A stretch of 51,644 bases of DNA from Candidatus Aenigmatarchaeota archaeon (GCA_018920345.1 JAHLMN010000011.1:1-51644); one strand, 5' to 3'. Positions 1-9,553 are shown, numbered from the stretch's first letter. Numbers and translations: made by a program. The notes: generated from the letters alone by a model not told the origin.

Positions 1-111
1 CGCTTTTAGCAAAATATGATATATATCAAGTATAAAGTAATTTCATGCATCCTACATCTAAAATTAACTTGTTTTTTATTTTTTTTCTGTATTTTTTTAT
101 TATTTTTTTTA

Positions 112-151
<40 letters not shown>

Positions 152-207
152 TGTAATTTTATTTAAAAAATCTGAAATCTTCATAATATTATTTTTTTTA
201 TTTAAAT

Positions 208-975
208 TTAATATTTTATTGCATAAATCATGCTATAAAAATTATTTAATACAAAAATTCTGTATTTCATTTTTTTCAAATGATTTAAAATAATTTTATG
301 GTTATATTTTTCGTTTATTTCATGAAATTCTAGAACTATTTTATCTATTTTTTCAAAATATTTTCTTGGTAAACTTAAAAGAACATCATATTCGCAACCC
401 TCACAATCTATTTTTAACAAATTTACTTTATTATTTATTTGATCAATAATTTTTTTCAATGTTGTTATTTCAATTAAAGTATAATTATTTTTATTTTCAA
501 TTATTTTAGTAGAATGAGCTGCTTTATTTTTTTCCGATATATAAAGTTTTTCAAAATCTTCTCTTCCACCTAATCCCTTGTTAAAAATTTTTATATTTTT
601 TAATTTATTTATTTCAACATTTTTCTTTAACAATTCAAAATTCTCTTTTAATGGTTCGAATGAATAGACTATACCTTTTTTTGCTTGAAAAGCAGCAAAA
701 GTGGAAAATATGCCTATATGAGCTCCTATATCTATAACAATGTCATTTTCTTTTATTTCAAAACCTGTAGGAGAATACAACTTTTTTATCCATATTTCGT
801 TTAATATAGTTTTATCATTAGTATCTGGTCTTATGATATATCTTAATCCATTTCTAAGAAATACGTTATTATTTTTAAAGATACCTATATAATTTAATAA
901 ATAGCTTGGCCAATTTTTTATGTTTTTAATTATACCAAAAAATATTTCAGCATTTATTAATATTTTTCTTAACAT
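208..975 (-). CDS. FkbM-family methyltransferase (first copy)
   Basis: This is a SAM-dependent methyltransferase of the FkbM family, which methylates hydroxyls of sugars or other small molecules and is common in glycan clusters. The SAM-binding motif I VIDIGAHIG lies near residues 80-88, an acidic SFEP follows about 20 residues later, and the family signature KIDCEGCEYD is near 190. I chose the ATG at 975 (255 residues); a TTG three codons upstream is also possible and neither has a clear ribosome-binding site. It diverges from the GT4 gene at 1016. It is strikingly similar to the second FkbM protein at 3607-4350, so the two look like inverted paralogues. The acceptor is unknown; a glycan sugar is inferred from the neighbours. 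Confidence 0.88.
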   Translation of the reverse strand: MLRKILINAEIFFGIIKNIKNWPSYLLNYIGIFKNNNVFLRNGLRYIIRPDTNDKTILNEIWIKKLYSPTGFEIKENDIVIDIGAHIGIFSTFAAFQAKKGIVYSFEPLKENFELLKKNVEINKLKNIKIFNKGLGGREDFEKLYISEKNKAAHSTKIIENKNNYTLIEITTLKKIIDQINNKVNLLKIDCEGCEYDVLLSLPRKYFEKIDKIVLEFHEINEKYNHKIILNHLKKMKYRIFVLNNFYSMIYAIKY

Positions 976-1015
976 ATTAATCAATTATAAAATTTCATAT
1001 ATTTATGGTGATTTT

Positions 1016-2083
1016 TTGAAAATAGCAATATTTTTTGATATATTTGACGAGATGGGTGGTGCAGAAAAATTTGCTATTATGGTGGCAAAAAAGTTAAAGG
1101 CCGACATATATACAACTTATGTTAATTGGAATTTATTTAAAAAAGAAATGAAAGGAATAAAAGTTAAAGAAATTGGATTAACATTTAAAAATCATAAACT
1201 ATTAACCTATAGTGAAATTGCATTTAGATTTTCTCAACTAAAATTGAAAGATTATGATTTTTACATTTTTATGAGGTTATATTGTATTTCTGCTGCTAGA
1301 AACCATCATCCAAATTTATGGCTTTGCTCAAGTCCAATAAGAGCTGTTTATGATTTACATGACTTTATATATAAAAATCTAAAATTTTGGCAAAAACCGA
1401 TATTCAAATTATGGTGTTTAATCTACAAATATTTTGATAAAAAATGGGTAAAGAATTTTGATAAAATAACTGCAAATTCTAAAAATGTGGCTAAAAGATT
1501 AAAAGATTTTTATGGGTTAGATGTAGAAGTGACATATCATCCAGTAGAATTTAAAAAATATAGATATTCAGAGCCAGAAGATTATTATTTTGCACCAGGA
1601 AGATTTGTAAAAGAAAAAAGAATGGACTTGATTATAAGAGCATTCAAAAGAATGTCAAACAAAAAGTTAGTAATAGCTGGTGATGGTCCTGAAAAAGAAA
1701 TACTTTTTGAATTAGCTAAAAATTCTAAAAATATAGAATTTGTTGGAGTTGTTGATGAAAATAAAATGGTTGAATTATATTCTAAGTGTATTGCAACCAT
1801 ATATATGCCAATAAATGAGGATTACGGTCTAGTGCCAATAGAATCTATGGCGTCTGGCAAACCATGTATTGCAGCAAATGAAGGTGGACCAAAAGAAACT
1901 ATCATTCATGGTAAAACCGGATTTTTAATAGAAGCAAAGGAAGATGAAATAATAAAATATGTAAACATTTTAACAAAAGATTTGGCAAAAAAAATGAAAG
2001 ATGATTGTATTGAAAGAGCTAAAGAATTTGATATTGATATATTTATTAAAAAAATAAAAAAAATAATAAGGTCTGGTAAATAA
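1016..2083 (+). CDS. GT4-family glycosyltransferase
   Basis: A GT-B fold retaining glycosyltransferase of family 4, expected to add a sugar from a nucleotide-sugar to a lipid-linked glycan on the cytoplasmic face. The N-terminus has the GGAEK loop. The C-terminal half has APGRFVKEKRMD, GDGPEKE and the donor-binding E-x7-E motif in EDYGLVPIESMASGKP. I place the start at TTG 1016 (355 residues), because GGTGAT lies three bases upstream (1007-1012) and the protein then begins LKIAIFFD, as family members do; the same frame is open further upstream but would run into the divergent FkbM gene. Its TAA stop overlaps the next ATG by one base. Sugar specificity cannot be read. Confidence 0.9.
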   Translation: MKIAIFFDIFDEMGGAEKFAIMVAKKLKADIYTTYVNWNLFKKEMKGIKVKEIGLTFKNHKLLTYSEIAFRFSQLKLKDYDFYIFMRLYCISAARNHHPNLWLCSSPIRAVYDLHDFIYKNLKFWQKPIFKLWCLIYKYFDKKWVKNFDKITANSKNVAKRLKDFYGLDVEVTYHPVEFKKYRYSEPEDYYFAPGRFVKEKRMDLIIRAFKRMSNKKLVIAGDGPEKEILFELAKNSKNIEFVGVVDENKMVELYSKCIATIYMPINEDYGLVPIESMASGKPCIAANEGGPKETIIHGKTGFLIEAKEDEIIKYVNILTKDLAKKMKDDCIERAKEFDIDIFIKKIKKIIRSGK

Positions 2084-2631
2084 TGAAAATTTTAGATATA
2101 GGTTGTAGCACCATAGATAGAAAATATAAAAGTTCGAACCCTAAAGACAAAGTAATAGGTCTAGATAAATTTCATGTTAATGGTGCAGATGTATTAGCTG
2201 ATTTAGAAAAAACACTTCCGTTCAAAGATAATTCGTTTGATATGATAATTGCTAGTCATGTATTAGAACATACAAATAATTTTTTCTCTGTCATGGAAGA
2301 GATACATAGAATTTTGAAACCAAAAGGTATTTTAAAAGTTTGGGTGCCTCATTTTTCTTCTAACTTAGCTTATACAAATCCCGATCATAAAAGATTTTTT
2401 GCTGCATATACATTTGATCATTTTAAACCTGAAAATATTGAAAATTATTATTCTAAAGCAAGGTTTAATATAAGAAAAAGAAAATTAATAATTGTACATT
2501 CAGGTATATTTTATTTTTTAAACTATATATTTAATCCAATTATAAATCTGCGTATACCATTTTTTGAAAAATTCATTAATCCTTTTATAAGAGTTGATGA
2601 TATATATGTCGAAATGGAATGTATAAAATAA
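2083..2631 (+). CDS. Class I SAM-dependent methyltransferase
   Basis: A small class I methyltransferase (182 residues) of the Methyltransf_11 type. Motif I is KILDIGCS at residues 2-9, followed by VIGLDKF (acidic ribose contact), FDMIIASHVLEH near 60-72 and the post-motif RILKPKGILKVWVPH. The start is fixed by a TAATG overlap with the upstream GT4 gene, so the two are probably translationally coupled. Proteins of this type in glycan clusters often methylate sugars or the lipid carrier; here the substrate is only inferred from context. The C-terminal third is basic and hydrophobic (IFYFLNYIF), which may allow peripheral membrane contact. Confidence 0.85.
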   Translation: MKILDIGCSTIDRKYKSSNPKDKVIGLDKFHVNGADVLADLEKTLPFKDNSFDMIIASHVLEHTNNFFSVMEEIHRILKPKGILKVWVPHFSSNLAYTNPDHKRFFAAYTFDHFKPENIENYYSKARFNIRKRKLIIVHSGIFYFLNYIFNPIINLRIPFFEKFINPFIRVDDIYVEMECIK

Positions 2632-2651
2632 TTAACTTCAAATAAAAATAT

Positions 2652-3578
2652 ATGCTTGTTTCAATAATAATTCCAGCTTACAATGAAGAAAAAGATATAA
2701 AAGATGTTCTAGATTCTATATCTAAACAAACATATCCAAAAGAAAAAATAGAAACTATTGTTATAGACGACAAGTCTACAGATAAAACAGTAGAAATAGC
2801 CAAGAAATATCCTGTTAAAATTATTAAAGGTAAACATAAAGGTGTCGGTGCTGCAAGAAATTTAGGAATTAAAAATTCAAAAGGAGAAATAATATTTTTT
2901 GTTGATGCTGACCAAGTTTTGGATAAAAATTATGTAAAAGAAATTGTAAATATATTTAGAGATAAAAATGTTGCTGGTGTTTCTGGGTTTGAATTATTGT
3001 ATAATAAAAACAGTTTAATTGCAAAATTATCTTATTTGAAAAAAATATTGGGTTATGAAACATCAAAACTAATTCCATTGAGTGCCGTAAGAAAAGAAAT
3101 AATTCAAAAAGTCGGATTTATCAATCCTAAATTTGGTATGTACGATGATTGGGAATTTGCAAAAAGAGTATCAGAAAAATATAAAATAATTAGGACAAAA
3201 AAAGCAAAATTTTACCATAAAGAGCCAGATGACCTTAAAAAAATTTATAGACAATGCAAATGGACAGCTAAATCTAACATATTTTTATTGAAAAGAAAGG
3301 AATATAAAAAAGCATTAATTAATTTTGGATTCATATTATTAAACTCTATTCTTCCTGTATATATTTTACTTTTATTTTTGCAAAAACCATTTAATTTGCT
3401 TGGGGCTTTAGGTTTATTAGTTTTCTTAATAGTAGAATTATCAAGAAGTTTTAAAATGTTTAAAATAACAAAATGGAAAGAATCTTTTTTAACGCCAATT
3501 TATGATTGTTTTTATATGATTCTGGTAATAGTCGGGTTGATAGATGCATTGGTGCATAGAGAAAGTTTCGGTATATAA
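2652..3578 (+). CDS. GT2-family glycosyltransferase with C-terminal membrane helices
   Basis: An inverting GT-A family 2 glycosyltransferase (308 residues). The N-terminus SIIIPAYNEEKDI is the classic nucleotide-sugar fold start, DDKSTD follows near residue 40 and the metal-binding DAD lies at 85-87. A later YDDWEFAKR supplies the ED-like catalytic region. Two or three hydrophobic segments from about residue 220 to 300 should anchor it in the membrane, as in dolichol-phosphate or capsule-type GT2 enzymes. It follows the methyltransferase by 20 bp on the same strand and so belongs to the same operon. Confidence 0.9.
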   Translation: MLVSIIIPAYNEEKDIKDVLDSISKQTYPKEKIETIVIDDKSTDKTVEIAKKYPVKIIKGKHKGVGAARNLGIKNSKGEIIFFVDADQVLDKNYVKEIVNIFRDKNVAGVSGFELLYNKNSLIAKLSYLKKILGYETSKLIPLSAVRKEIIQKVGFINPKFGMYDDWEFAKRVSEKYKIIRTKKAKFYHKEPDDLKKIYRQCKWTAKSNIFLLKRKEYKKALINFGFILLNSILPVYILLLFLQKPFNLLGALGLLVFLIVELSRSFKMFKITKWKESFLTPIYDCFYMILVIVGLIDALVHRESFGI

Positions 3579-3606
3579 ATTTATTTTTAAAATTTTATAT
3601 ATAATT

Positions 3607-4350
3607 ATGATAGAAAAAATAAGAAGATTTATAAAATCAATTTTTGTTTTTAAAAATTGGATCATGTATTCTTTAGATATAATAAAAAAAAATAATTATT
3701 TAATTTTGAAAACAAGAAAAGGTATAAATTACAAAGTTAGAAAAAATACAGCAGACAAAGGTATTATTCTAGAAATATTTTTTGATAAAGTATATACACC
3801 TGATGGATTTGAAATAGAAGAGAACGATTTAGTAATAGATATAGGTGCACACATAGGTGTTTTTTCCTTGTTTGCATCAACATACACAAAAAATAAAATA
3901 TTTTCATTTGAACCATTACCAGAAAATTTTGATCTATTAAAAGAAAACGTAGAATTTAACAAAAAAAATAATATAAGAATATTTAACTTGGGTGTTTGTG
4001 GAAAAAAAGGGAAAAGATACATATTTTATGATGATTCCAATACAGGTGGTCATTCTCTCTTCAAAAAAAGTAGTAAAAAATTTTTGATAAAATGTATAAC
4101 TTTAGACGAAATTTTTGACAATTTTAAAATAGAAAGATGTGATTTTTTAAAAATTGATTGTGAAGGTTGTGAATATGAAATAATTTTTTATTCAAAAAAA
4201 AATACATTAAAAAAGATTTCAAAAATATCAATGGAAATACATCAAGTTAGAAAAAATAAAATTATTAAATTAGAAAAAATTTTAAAATCTGTAGGCTTTG
4301 AAGTAATTAAAAAAAATAAAATGTTATATGCTAAGAGATTTAATTTTTAA
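3607..4350 (+). CDS. FkbM-family methyltransferase (second copy)
   Basis: The second FkbM methyltransferase of the island (247 residues from ATG 3607). It shares long runs of pattern with the copy at 208-975: TPDGFEIEENDLVIDIGAHI against the same block there, SFEPLPENFDLLKENVE, and the signature KIDCEGCEYE. An in-frame start further upstream at 3544 would overlap the GT2 gene by 35 bp and adds residues not present in the paralogue, so 3607 is preferred. It is in tandem with GT genes on both sides. The two copies are in opposite orientation about 2.6 kb apart. Sugar O-methylation is inferred, not shown. Confidence 0.87.
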   Translation: MIEKIRRFIKSIFVFKNWIMYSLDIIKKNNYLILKTRKGINYKVRKNTADKGIILEIFFDKVYTPDGFEIEENDLVIDIGAHIGVFSLFASTYTKNKIFSFEPLPENFDLLKENVEFNKKNNIRIFNLGVCGKKGKRYIFYDDSNTGGHSLFKKSSKKFLIKCITLDEIFDNFKIERCDFLKIDCEGCEYEIIFYSKKNTLKKISKISMEIHQVRKNKIIKLEKILKSVGFEVIKKNKMLYAKRFNF

Positions 4351-4366
4351 AATCAAATAAATTTTA

Positions 4367-5437
4367 ATGAAAATAGGAATTATTCATCCCTATCAAAGAT
4401 GTAAAGGTGGTGGTGAAAGAATTTGTTGTTATTTAGCATATCATCTACTTAAAAAAGGTTTTGATATATCTATATTTTCTGACCAAAAAGAATTAGCTTA
4501 TCCAGAAATTTTTATTAAAAAAATGCCAAAAGTAGTTTTACCAAAAATAAAATTAAATTTTATGAATACAAAAAATCTTGAATTATATAAACATTGGATA
4601 TATCCTTTCTTATTTGATTACAAAGATTTTGACATACTAATAGATACTATGGGGTCGTCTTTGATTCATGCAAAAATAAATAAAAAAGTTAAAATATTTT
4701 ATTTTCATTTTCCAACAACAAAAAAATTTCTAAATCCTAATATAAAATTTCCAAAAAGCATATATTATGATTTTAAAGATTTTTTTGATAAAATTTCATT
4801 AAAAATAAAAAGTGAAATAAAATTTGCGTGTAATTCAAATTATATAAAAATTCTTTTGGAAAAAAATTATAATATAAATGCAGAAGTGATAAGACCTCCA
4901 GTAGATACTAATTTCTTCGTTCCAACAAAAAAACCGAAAGAAGATTTTATTTTATTAACTGGAAGGATAAGAAGGTTTAAAAAATTTGAATTAGCATTAA
5001 AATATCTTAAAGGAGAAAATGTAATAATAGCAGGTCAAATAAATGAAATTGACTATTTTAATGAATTAAAAAAGAATTTTCCTTTCGTTAAATTTGAAAC
5101 AAACATAAATGATTCAAAATTAAAATATTTATATCAAAATTGTAAAGCATATATATTTACAAATTGGGAAGAACACTTCGGAATTGTACCTTTTGAAGCT
5201 ATGAGTTGTGAAAGGAAAGTTATAGTTCCAGAATTTTGTGGAGCCAGCGAACTAATAGAAGATGGTGTTAATGGATTTATAGTAAAAAAAGATTTTTCTA
5301 ATTTTAATGAAGTAATTAATAATTTATTAAATAGTGGGAAAGAAATAGAGAAAAATGCTAGGAATACTGTAGTAAAAAATTTATCTTTAAATGTTTTTGG
5401 AAAAAAATTTGAAAATTTATTGAGTGAATTCATATGA
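4367..5437 (+). CDS. GT4-family glycosyltransferase
   Basis: A GT-B family 4 glycosyltransferase (356 residues). The N-terminal acceptor loop reads KGGGERICCYLAYHL. The donor domain has LTGRIRRFKKFELA and the E-x7-E motif in EEHFGIVPFEAMSC. The GGGER loop and the N-terminal HPYQ resemble ALG2/ALG11-type mannosyltransferases in outline, but I would not assign a sugar. It starts 17 bp after the FkbM gene and ends in an ATGA overlap with the next GT4 gene, so it sits in one continuous plus-strand operon from 1016 to 7753. Confidence 0.9.
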   Translation: MKIGIIHPYQRCKGGGERICCYLAYHLLKKGFDISIFSDQKELAYPEIFIKKMPKVVLPKIKLNFMNTKNLELYKHWIYPFLFDYKDFDILIDTMGSSLIHAKINKKVKIFYFHFPTTKKFLNPNIKFPKSIYYDFKDFFDKISLKIKSEIKFACNSNYIKILLEKNYNINAEVIRPPVDTNFFVPTKKPKEDFILLTGRIRRFKKFELALKYLKGENVIIAGQINEIDYFNELKKNFPFVKFETNINDSKLKYLYQNCKAYIFTNWEEHFGIVPFEAMSCERKVIVPEFCGASELIEDGVNGFIVKKDFSNFNEVINNLLNSGKEIEKNARNTVVKNLSLNVFGKKFENLLSEFI

Positions 5438-6633
5438 AAATTTTTCTTTCAAATCAATATTTTTATCAGGCAGGTGGCACAGAAACAATGTTCTTTAAAT
5501 TACTAAATTTTCTAAAAAATGAAGGTCATGAAGTAGTAACATTAAGTGTTTTTTCAGAGAAAAACATTAAAATTAATGGAGTTAAATCATATTTTACAAA
5601 ATCTTATCTTCAGCAGAATAAACTTAAAATTCCTTTAAATAGAATTTTTAATTTACATGCTTACAGAGTAACAAAAAAAATAATTGAAAAAGAAAAACCT
5701 GATATAGCTCATTTCTATAATACTAGCTTAATGTCACCTAGTCCAATAATAGCATTTTTAGAAAAAAATTTACCTGTAATTAAAACCTTCAATGATTATG
5801 AACATATTTGCCCTGACAGCAGTAAAACAAAATGGTCTAAATTTTGTAATAAAGAAATGTCTTTTATAAATTGTTTTAGTTGTGACAGAAGAAATGTAAA
5901 TCCAAGTATACCAGTAATAATATATTATAATACATTAATAAAAAAATTTGAGCTGAATATTTTTAAAAAAATTCATTGTGTTTCTATATGTAAAATAATT
6001 CAAAATGCATTAATGCAATCAAAAATTAGATCAGAATTGATTTACCAAAGTATAGATATACCAAAACAAGTTCCAAAAATTAATTTTACAGGAAATATAT
6101 TGTATGCAGGAAGATTATCTAAAGAAAAAGGTGTTAAATATTTAATAAAATCTTTAACTATTGTTAAAAAGGAATTTCCTAGAGTTAAATTATTGATAGC
6201 TGGAGATGGGCCTGAAAGATCATATTTAGAAAAACTTGTAAAAAAATTAAAATTAGAAAATAATATCAAATTTCTGGGTTGGCTAAATAAAGAAAATCTA
6301 AAAAATCTTTATGAAAATGTTGATTTTATTGTTCTACCATCTATTTGGCAAGAACCTTTTGGATTAACTGGATTGGAAGCTATGTCTTATGGTAGGCCTG
6401 TCATAGCTTTTAATGTAGGAGGAATAAGCGAATATGTTATAAACAATAAAAATGGTTTTCTTGTAGATGTTTTTGATATAAAATCATTAGGAGAAAAAAT
6501 TAAAATATTATTGAACGATAAAAAAACTCTTTTAGAATTTTCGAAAGAATCAATAAAAAAGTCAAAAGAATTTTCAGATGATATATTTTTCAAAAAAATA
6601 AAAAAACTTTATTCAAAGGTGATGCTATATTAA
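5434..6633 (+). CDS. GT4-family glycosyltransferase with cysteine-rich insert
   Basis: A GT-B family 4 glycosyltransferase (399 residues). It has the N-terminal loop AGGTETMFFKL, a donor domain with YAGRLSKEKGVKYL, GDGPERSYLEKL and the E-x7-E motif in EPFGLTGLEAMSYG. Residues about 125-150 carry an insertion with four cysteines and a histidine (HICPD, then C, then CFSC); this can resemble a metal site and is found in one subgroup of bacterial and archaeal GT4 enzymes. Its start overlaps the previous stop as ATGA. Immediately before its stop codon lies the GGTGAT that probably serves the next gene. Confidence 0.9.
   Translation: MKIFLSNQYFYQAGGTETMFFKLLNFLKNEGHEVVTLSVFSEKNIKINGVKSYFTKSYLQQNKLKIPLNRIFNLHAYRVTKKIIEKEKPDIAHFYNTSLMSPSPIIAFLEKNLPVIKTFNDYEHICPDSSKTKWSKFCNKEMSFINCFSCDRRNVNPSIPVIIYYNTLIKKFELNIFKKIHCVSICKIIQNALMQSKIRSELIYQSIDIPKQVPKINFTGNILYAGRLSKEKGVKYLIKSLTIVKKEFPRVKLLIAGDGPERSYLEKLVKKLKLENNIKFLGWLNKENLKNLYENVDFIVLPSIWQEPFGLTGLEAMSYGRPVIAFNVGGISEYVINNKNGFLVDVFDIKSLGEKIKILLNDKKTLLEFSKESIKKSKEFSDDIFFKKIKKLYSKVMLY
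6618..6623 (+). promoter_or_regulatory. Ribosome-binding site (GGTGAT) for a gene with a non-ATG start
   Basis: GGTGAT, complementary to the archaeal 16S rRNA 3' end, lies inside the last codons of the upstream GT4 gene. Five bases further on is ATT at 6629, in frame with the membrane protein that ends at 7753. Other genes in this window place the same hexamer 3-7 bases before their start, so it supports initiation at AUU rather than at the downstream TTG 6659. Confidence 0.5.
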
Positions 6634-7753
6634 ATATTGGATATTCATATTATCTGTTTTGGTCTTTTTGTTTTTTCTTTTCAATTTTGTTGTGGATGAA
6701 AACAAAAATTATTTTTCTGTGGATGAAAAAATACACATAAACAATTCTGAATATATTGTGAAAAATAAATATTTTATTAATGAACCTAAAAAATATTTGG
6801 ATTTTCCTGCGCCAACAACACCTTTAGCAAACATTTTCTTTTCTTTATTTATTTTTATATCTAAAGACATAGTTTTTTTAAGGCTAGTAAATATTCTAAT
6901 TTCAATATTATGTATAGTTATTTTTTCAAAGATATTAAATGAGTTAAAAATAAAAGATGATTTTAAAATTTTGTCTTTTTTTACTTTTCCATATTTTATT
7001 ATGTTGTCTCAAATAGTTATGACAGATATTTTTGCTTTGCTAATGGCATTAATTTCTGTTTATTATTTCGTAAAATATGAGAAAGATTTAAAAAAATATA
7101 ATTTATTGCTTTCATCTTTGTTTTTTTGTCTATCTTTCTTCTCAAGACAATATTATATTTTTGTTGGTCTATCCCATTTGTTTTATCTTTTCATAAAAAA
7201 TAAAAAAGACATTTTATTCTATTCAATATTTTTAATTCCAATAATAATTTACATTTTTTTTCAAAAAGGATTAACACCGATAGAATTTAGAAATTCTTAT
7301 AATATTAATTTTTTCCCAATAAAATTTTTTATAATATCATCAATTGGATTTTATTTTTTTCCACAAATTATGAAAATAAAAATTAACATAAACTATTTAA
7401 TAATTTTGATCTTTTTAATACTTTTAGTTTTTCTCAAAATAATAGAAATTTCTTGTGTAGGCATTTCATGTAGATTAATAAATAATATTGTTTTTGGTAT
7501 CATTTTTTCTTTTTTAGGTATTTTACTAATCTTTGATTTTACAAAAAATAAAATTAAAAAAATTACATTTTCTTTTTATTTAATATTCTTTGTCATAGAA
7601 CAATTTTTCAATTCAATGCCTTATGACAGATATTTTTTAAGTATATATTGGGTCTTGATAATATTTTCTGACAAAAAATTATCAAAAATTCAATTTTTGT
7701 ATTTCTTAATTTTATCAACAGTTTATATTTTTTACAAGCTATTTTTTATTTAA
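6629..7753 (+). CDS. Polytopic GT-C-type glycosyltransferase, ALG10/DIE2-like
   Basis: A membrane protein with about ten hydrophobic segments. After the first helix it has SVDEKIHINNSEYI and then APTTPLANIFFSLF, followed by FLRLVNILIS and FFSRQYYIFVG. This order (acidic DE-H loop, TTP, LR-VN, RQ in a later loop) parallels the eukaryotic ALG10/DIE2 glucosyltransferase family and more generally GT-C enzymes that use dolichol-phosphate sugars. I judge the similarity by eye only. The start is uncertain: TTG 6659 cuts into the first helix, while ATT 6629 follows a perfect GGTGAT by five bases and restores a full helix (374 residues). Its stop overlaps the convergent gene's stop in a shared TTAA. 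Confidence 0.65.
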   Translation: MKYWIFILSVLVFLFFLFNFVVDENKNYFSVDEKIHINNSEYIVKNKYFINEPKKYLDFPAPTTPLANIFFSLFIFISKDIVFLRLVNILISILCIVIFSKILNELKIKDDFKILSFFTFPYFIMLSQIVMTDIFALLMALISVYYFVKYEKDLKKYNLLLSSLFFCLSFFSRQYYIFVGLSHLFYLFIKNKKDILFYSIFLIPIIIYIFFQKGLTPIEFRNSYNINFFPIKFFIISSIGFYFFPQIMKIKININYLIILIFLILLVFLKIIEISCVGISCRLINNIVFGIIFSFLGILLIFDFTKNKIKKITFSFYLIFFVIEQFFNSMPYDRYFLSIYWVLIIFSDKKLSKIQFLYFLILSTVYIFYKLFFI

Positions 7754-9432
7754 ATCAATTTTTCAACAGGTATTAGATTTTTTCCAGTATAATTTAATTC
7801 ATAAATTATTATACCATCACAACCTCCTTGTGACATACATTGATTTAGATTTGGTCCTGTTTCATAAACTTTGACAAAATCTGTTGGGTTATTTTCTAAA
7901 TATCTTACAAAACTTATCGGATGTCTTTCACTTAACTTTGCATCATCCCAAGCTATCAAAGATTTTTGTATAAACAAGTGTGTTGCATTTTGCATATGAA
8001 GAACAGAAAGCATCAAAGTATTATTTTGACTTAAAACAACATCCGGTCCTCCAGCTGCTATGTTTCTATCACAATTGTAACCTGCTGCAGGCATATAAAT
8101 TATTGCACCTAACCTAGCGTCTTTAGGTGTATTTTTCTTCACCCAATCACATGCCTGTAAAAATTCAGGTGAGAATTTTTTAACTAAATTCATTGTCTTT
8201 ATTTTTTGATTAAAATTCATGAAAGATATGAAGATTATAAATAAAAAGAAAATTATTGATATTAACTTTATATTTTTTTCCAAAAAATCATATATATTTT
8301 TTAAATAAATTGAAGCTATTAATGCCATTATTGGAACTAATGGCATTATCCATCTTGCAGTATCTTCAGCCCTAGATTTAAATGCAATATAATAAATTGG
8401 AAGAAATGAAATAAATACTAAAAGAGTTAATATTCTTTCTTTTTCTCTTTTTGTAGTAAAATAAAATAAACCTAAGAAAAAGAATAATGGTAAAAACCAT
8501 AAATATCCATAAGCAAATTCAAAATAATTTTGCATTCCCAATTTGAAAGGAGTCATTTCTGTACCTACTTGAACTGTTCTTCCTTCCATTTGATATTTTG
8601 GTTCATATTTTATTTTTGTTAGATTACATTTGTCTACTGAAAAAAATGGTATAAAGGCAGAGCATATAGGTGTTTTGTAAAGAATCAAATTTCTTAGGAA
8701 AAAACCTGAAGTTACTAAAATTATTAAAACAAAGATCGGCAAAAATTTTATAATTACTTTTAGATTTTTTTCTAAAAAAATTTCATATAACAAAAATATA
8801 CCAAAAATAGTAGGAACCATTGCATAACCAGAAGTTTTACCTAAAACAAGTAAACCTCCGAAAATTCCAGCAAGTAAGCCAAATTTTTTGTCATTATTTT
8901 TCAAGTATAAAACGAAGGATAGCACAAAAAAAGTAAAATAAAATGTCATCATTGCATCTTTATAATTCAAAACTGAATATGTAACAACAGAAGGTGTTGT
9001 AACTGTTATAACAGCAGTAAAAAAAGCTATTGTTTTATTATTGAAAATTTTTTTACCTAAAAAATATGAAATATAACCTACGCATATGACTCCTATGAAT
9101 GGAGGTAAGACTTTGATTACAATATCAGATCTAAAGATCATGAATAAACTCGCTCCCAATAAATGCCATAAGGGATTGTCAGAAACACCCATTTCACCTA
9201 AAGGATTGCTATAATAAGGATGCCATTTTGGATAATCAACATTTAAACCAATATATCTTTGAAGCATTCCATGATATCCTTCGTCACCAAAAGCTATAGG
9301 ATTAGTTAACGTAACCCTAAGTTGAAGAATAAAAAGAGCAAGTAAGAATATAGAAAGTATTAACAATTCAGGGTTTTTTATTTCAAATTCTATTTCTTCA
9401 TCTTTTTTTTGTTTTTCTTGTTTTTTTGCCAT
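7750..9432 (-). CDS. GT39/PMT-like polytopic glycosyltransferase
   Basis: A 560-residue GT-C membrane glycosyltransferase of the ArnT/PMT (GT39, PMT_2) type, expected to use a polyprenyl-phosphate sugar on the outer face. A lysine- and glutamate-rich N-terminal tail (about 20 residues) is followed by a first helix and the first external loop with GDEGYHG (residues 49-55), where the acidic pair is catalytic in this class, then DNPLWHLLGASL. About eleven further helices follow and a C-terminal external domain of about 150 residues that contains cysteines (a pair in GYNCDRN and CMSQGGC). It converges on the ALG10-like gene and diverges from the radical SAM gene, so it has its own promoter in 9433-9553. 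Confidence 0.82.
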   Translation of the reverse strand: MAKKQEKQKKDEEIEFEIKNPELLILSIFLLALFILQLRVTLTNPIAFGDEGYHGMLQRYIGLNVDYPKWHPYYSNPLGEMGVSDNPLWHLLGASLFMIFRSDIVIKVLPPFIGVICVGYISYFLGKKIFNNKTIAFFTAVITVTTPSVVTYSVLNYKDAMMTFYFTFFVLSFVLYLKNNDKKFGLLAGIFGGLLVLGKTSGYAMVPTIFGIFLLYEIFLEKNLKVIIKFLPIFVLIILVTSGFFLRNLILYKTPICSAFIPFFSVDKCNLTKIKYEPKYQMEGRTVQVGTEMTPFKLGMQNYFEFAYGYLWFLPLFFFLGLFYFTTKREKERILTLLVFISFLPIYYIAFKSRAEDTARWIMPLVPIMALIASIYLKNIYDFLEKNIKLISIIFFLFIIFISFMNFNQKIKTMNLVKKFSPEFLQACDWVKKNTPKDARLGAIIYMPAAGYNCDRNIAAGGPDVVLSQNNTLMLSVLHMQNATHLFIQKSLIAWDDAKLSERHPISFVRYLENNPTDFVKVYETGPNLNQCMSQGGCDGIIIYELNYTGKNLIPVEKLI

Positions 9433-9553
9433 TTCTATCAGTCTTAATAATTATTATAAGAATATTATTTATAGATTAAAATTTTTGAAAATGTTTAAAG
9501 TATAAGAGTTTAATTTTTATTTGTGTCTTATAATATAATATAACGGTGTTATA

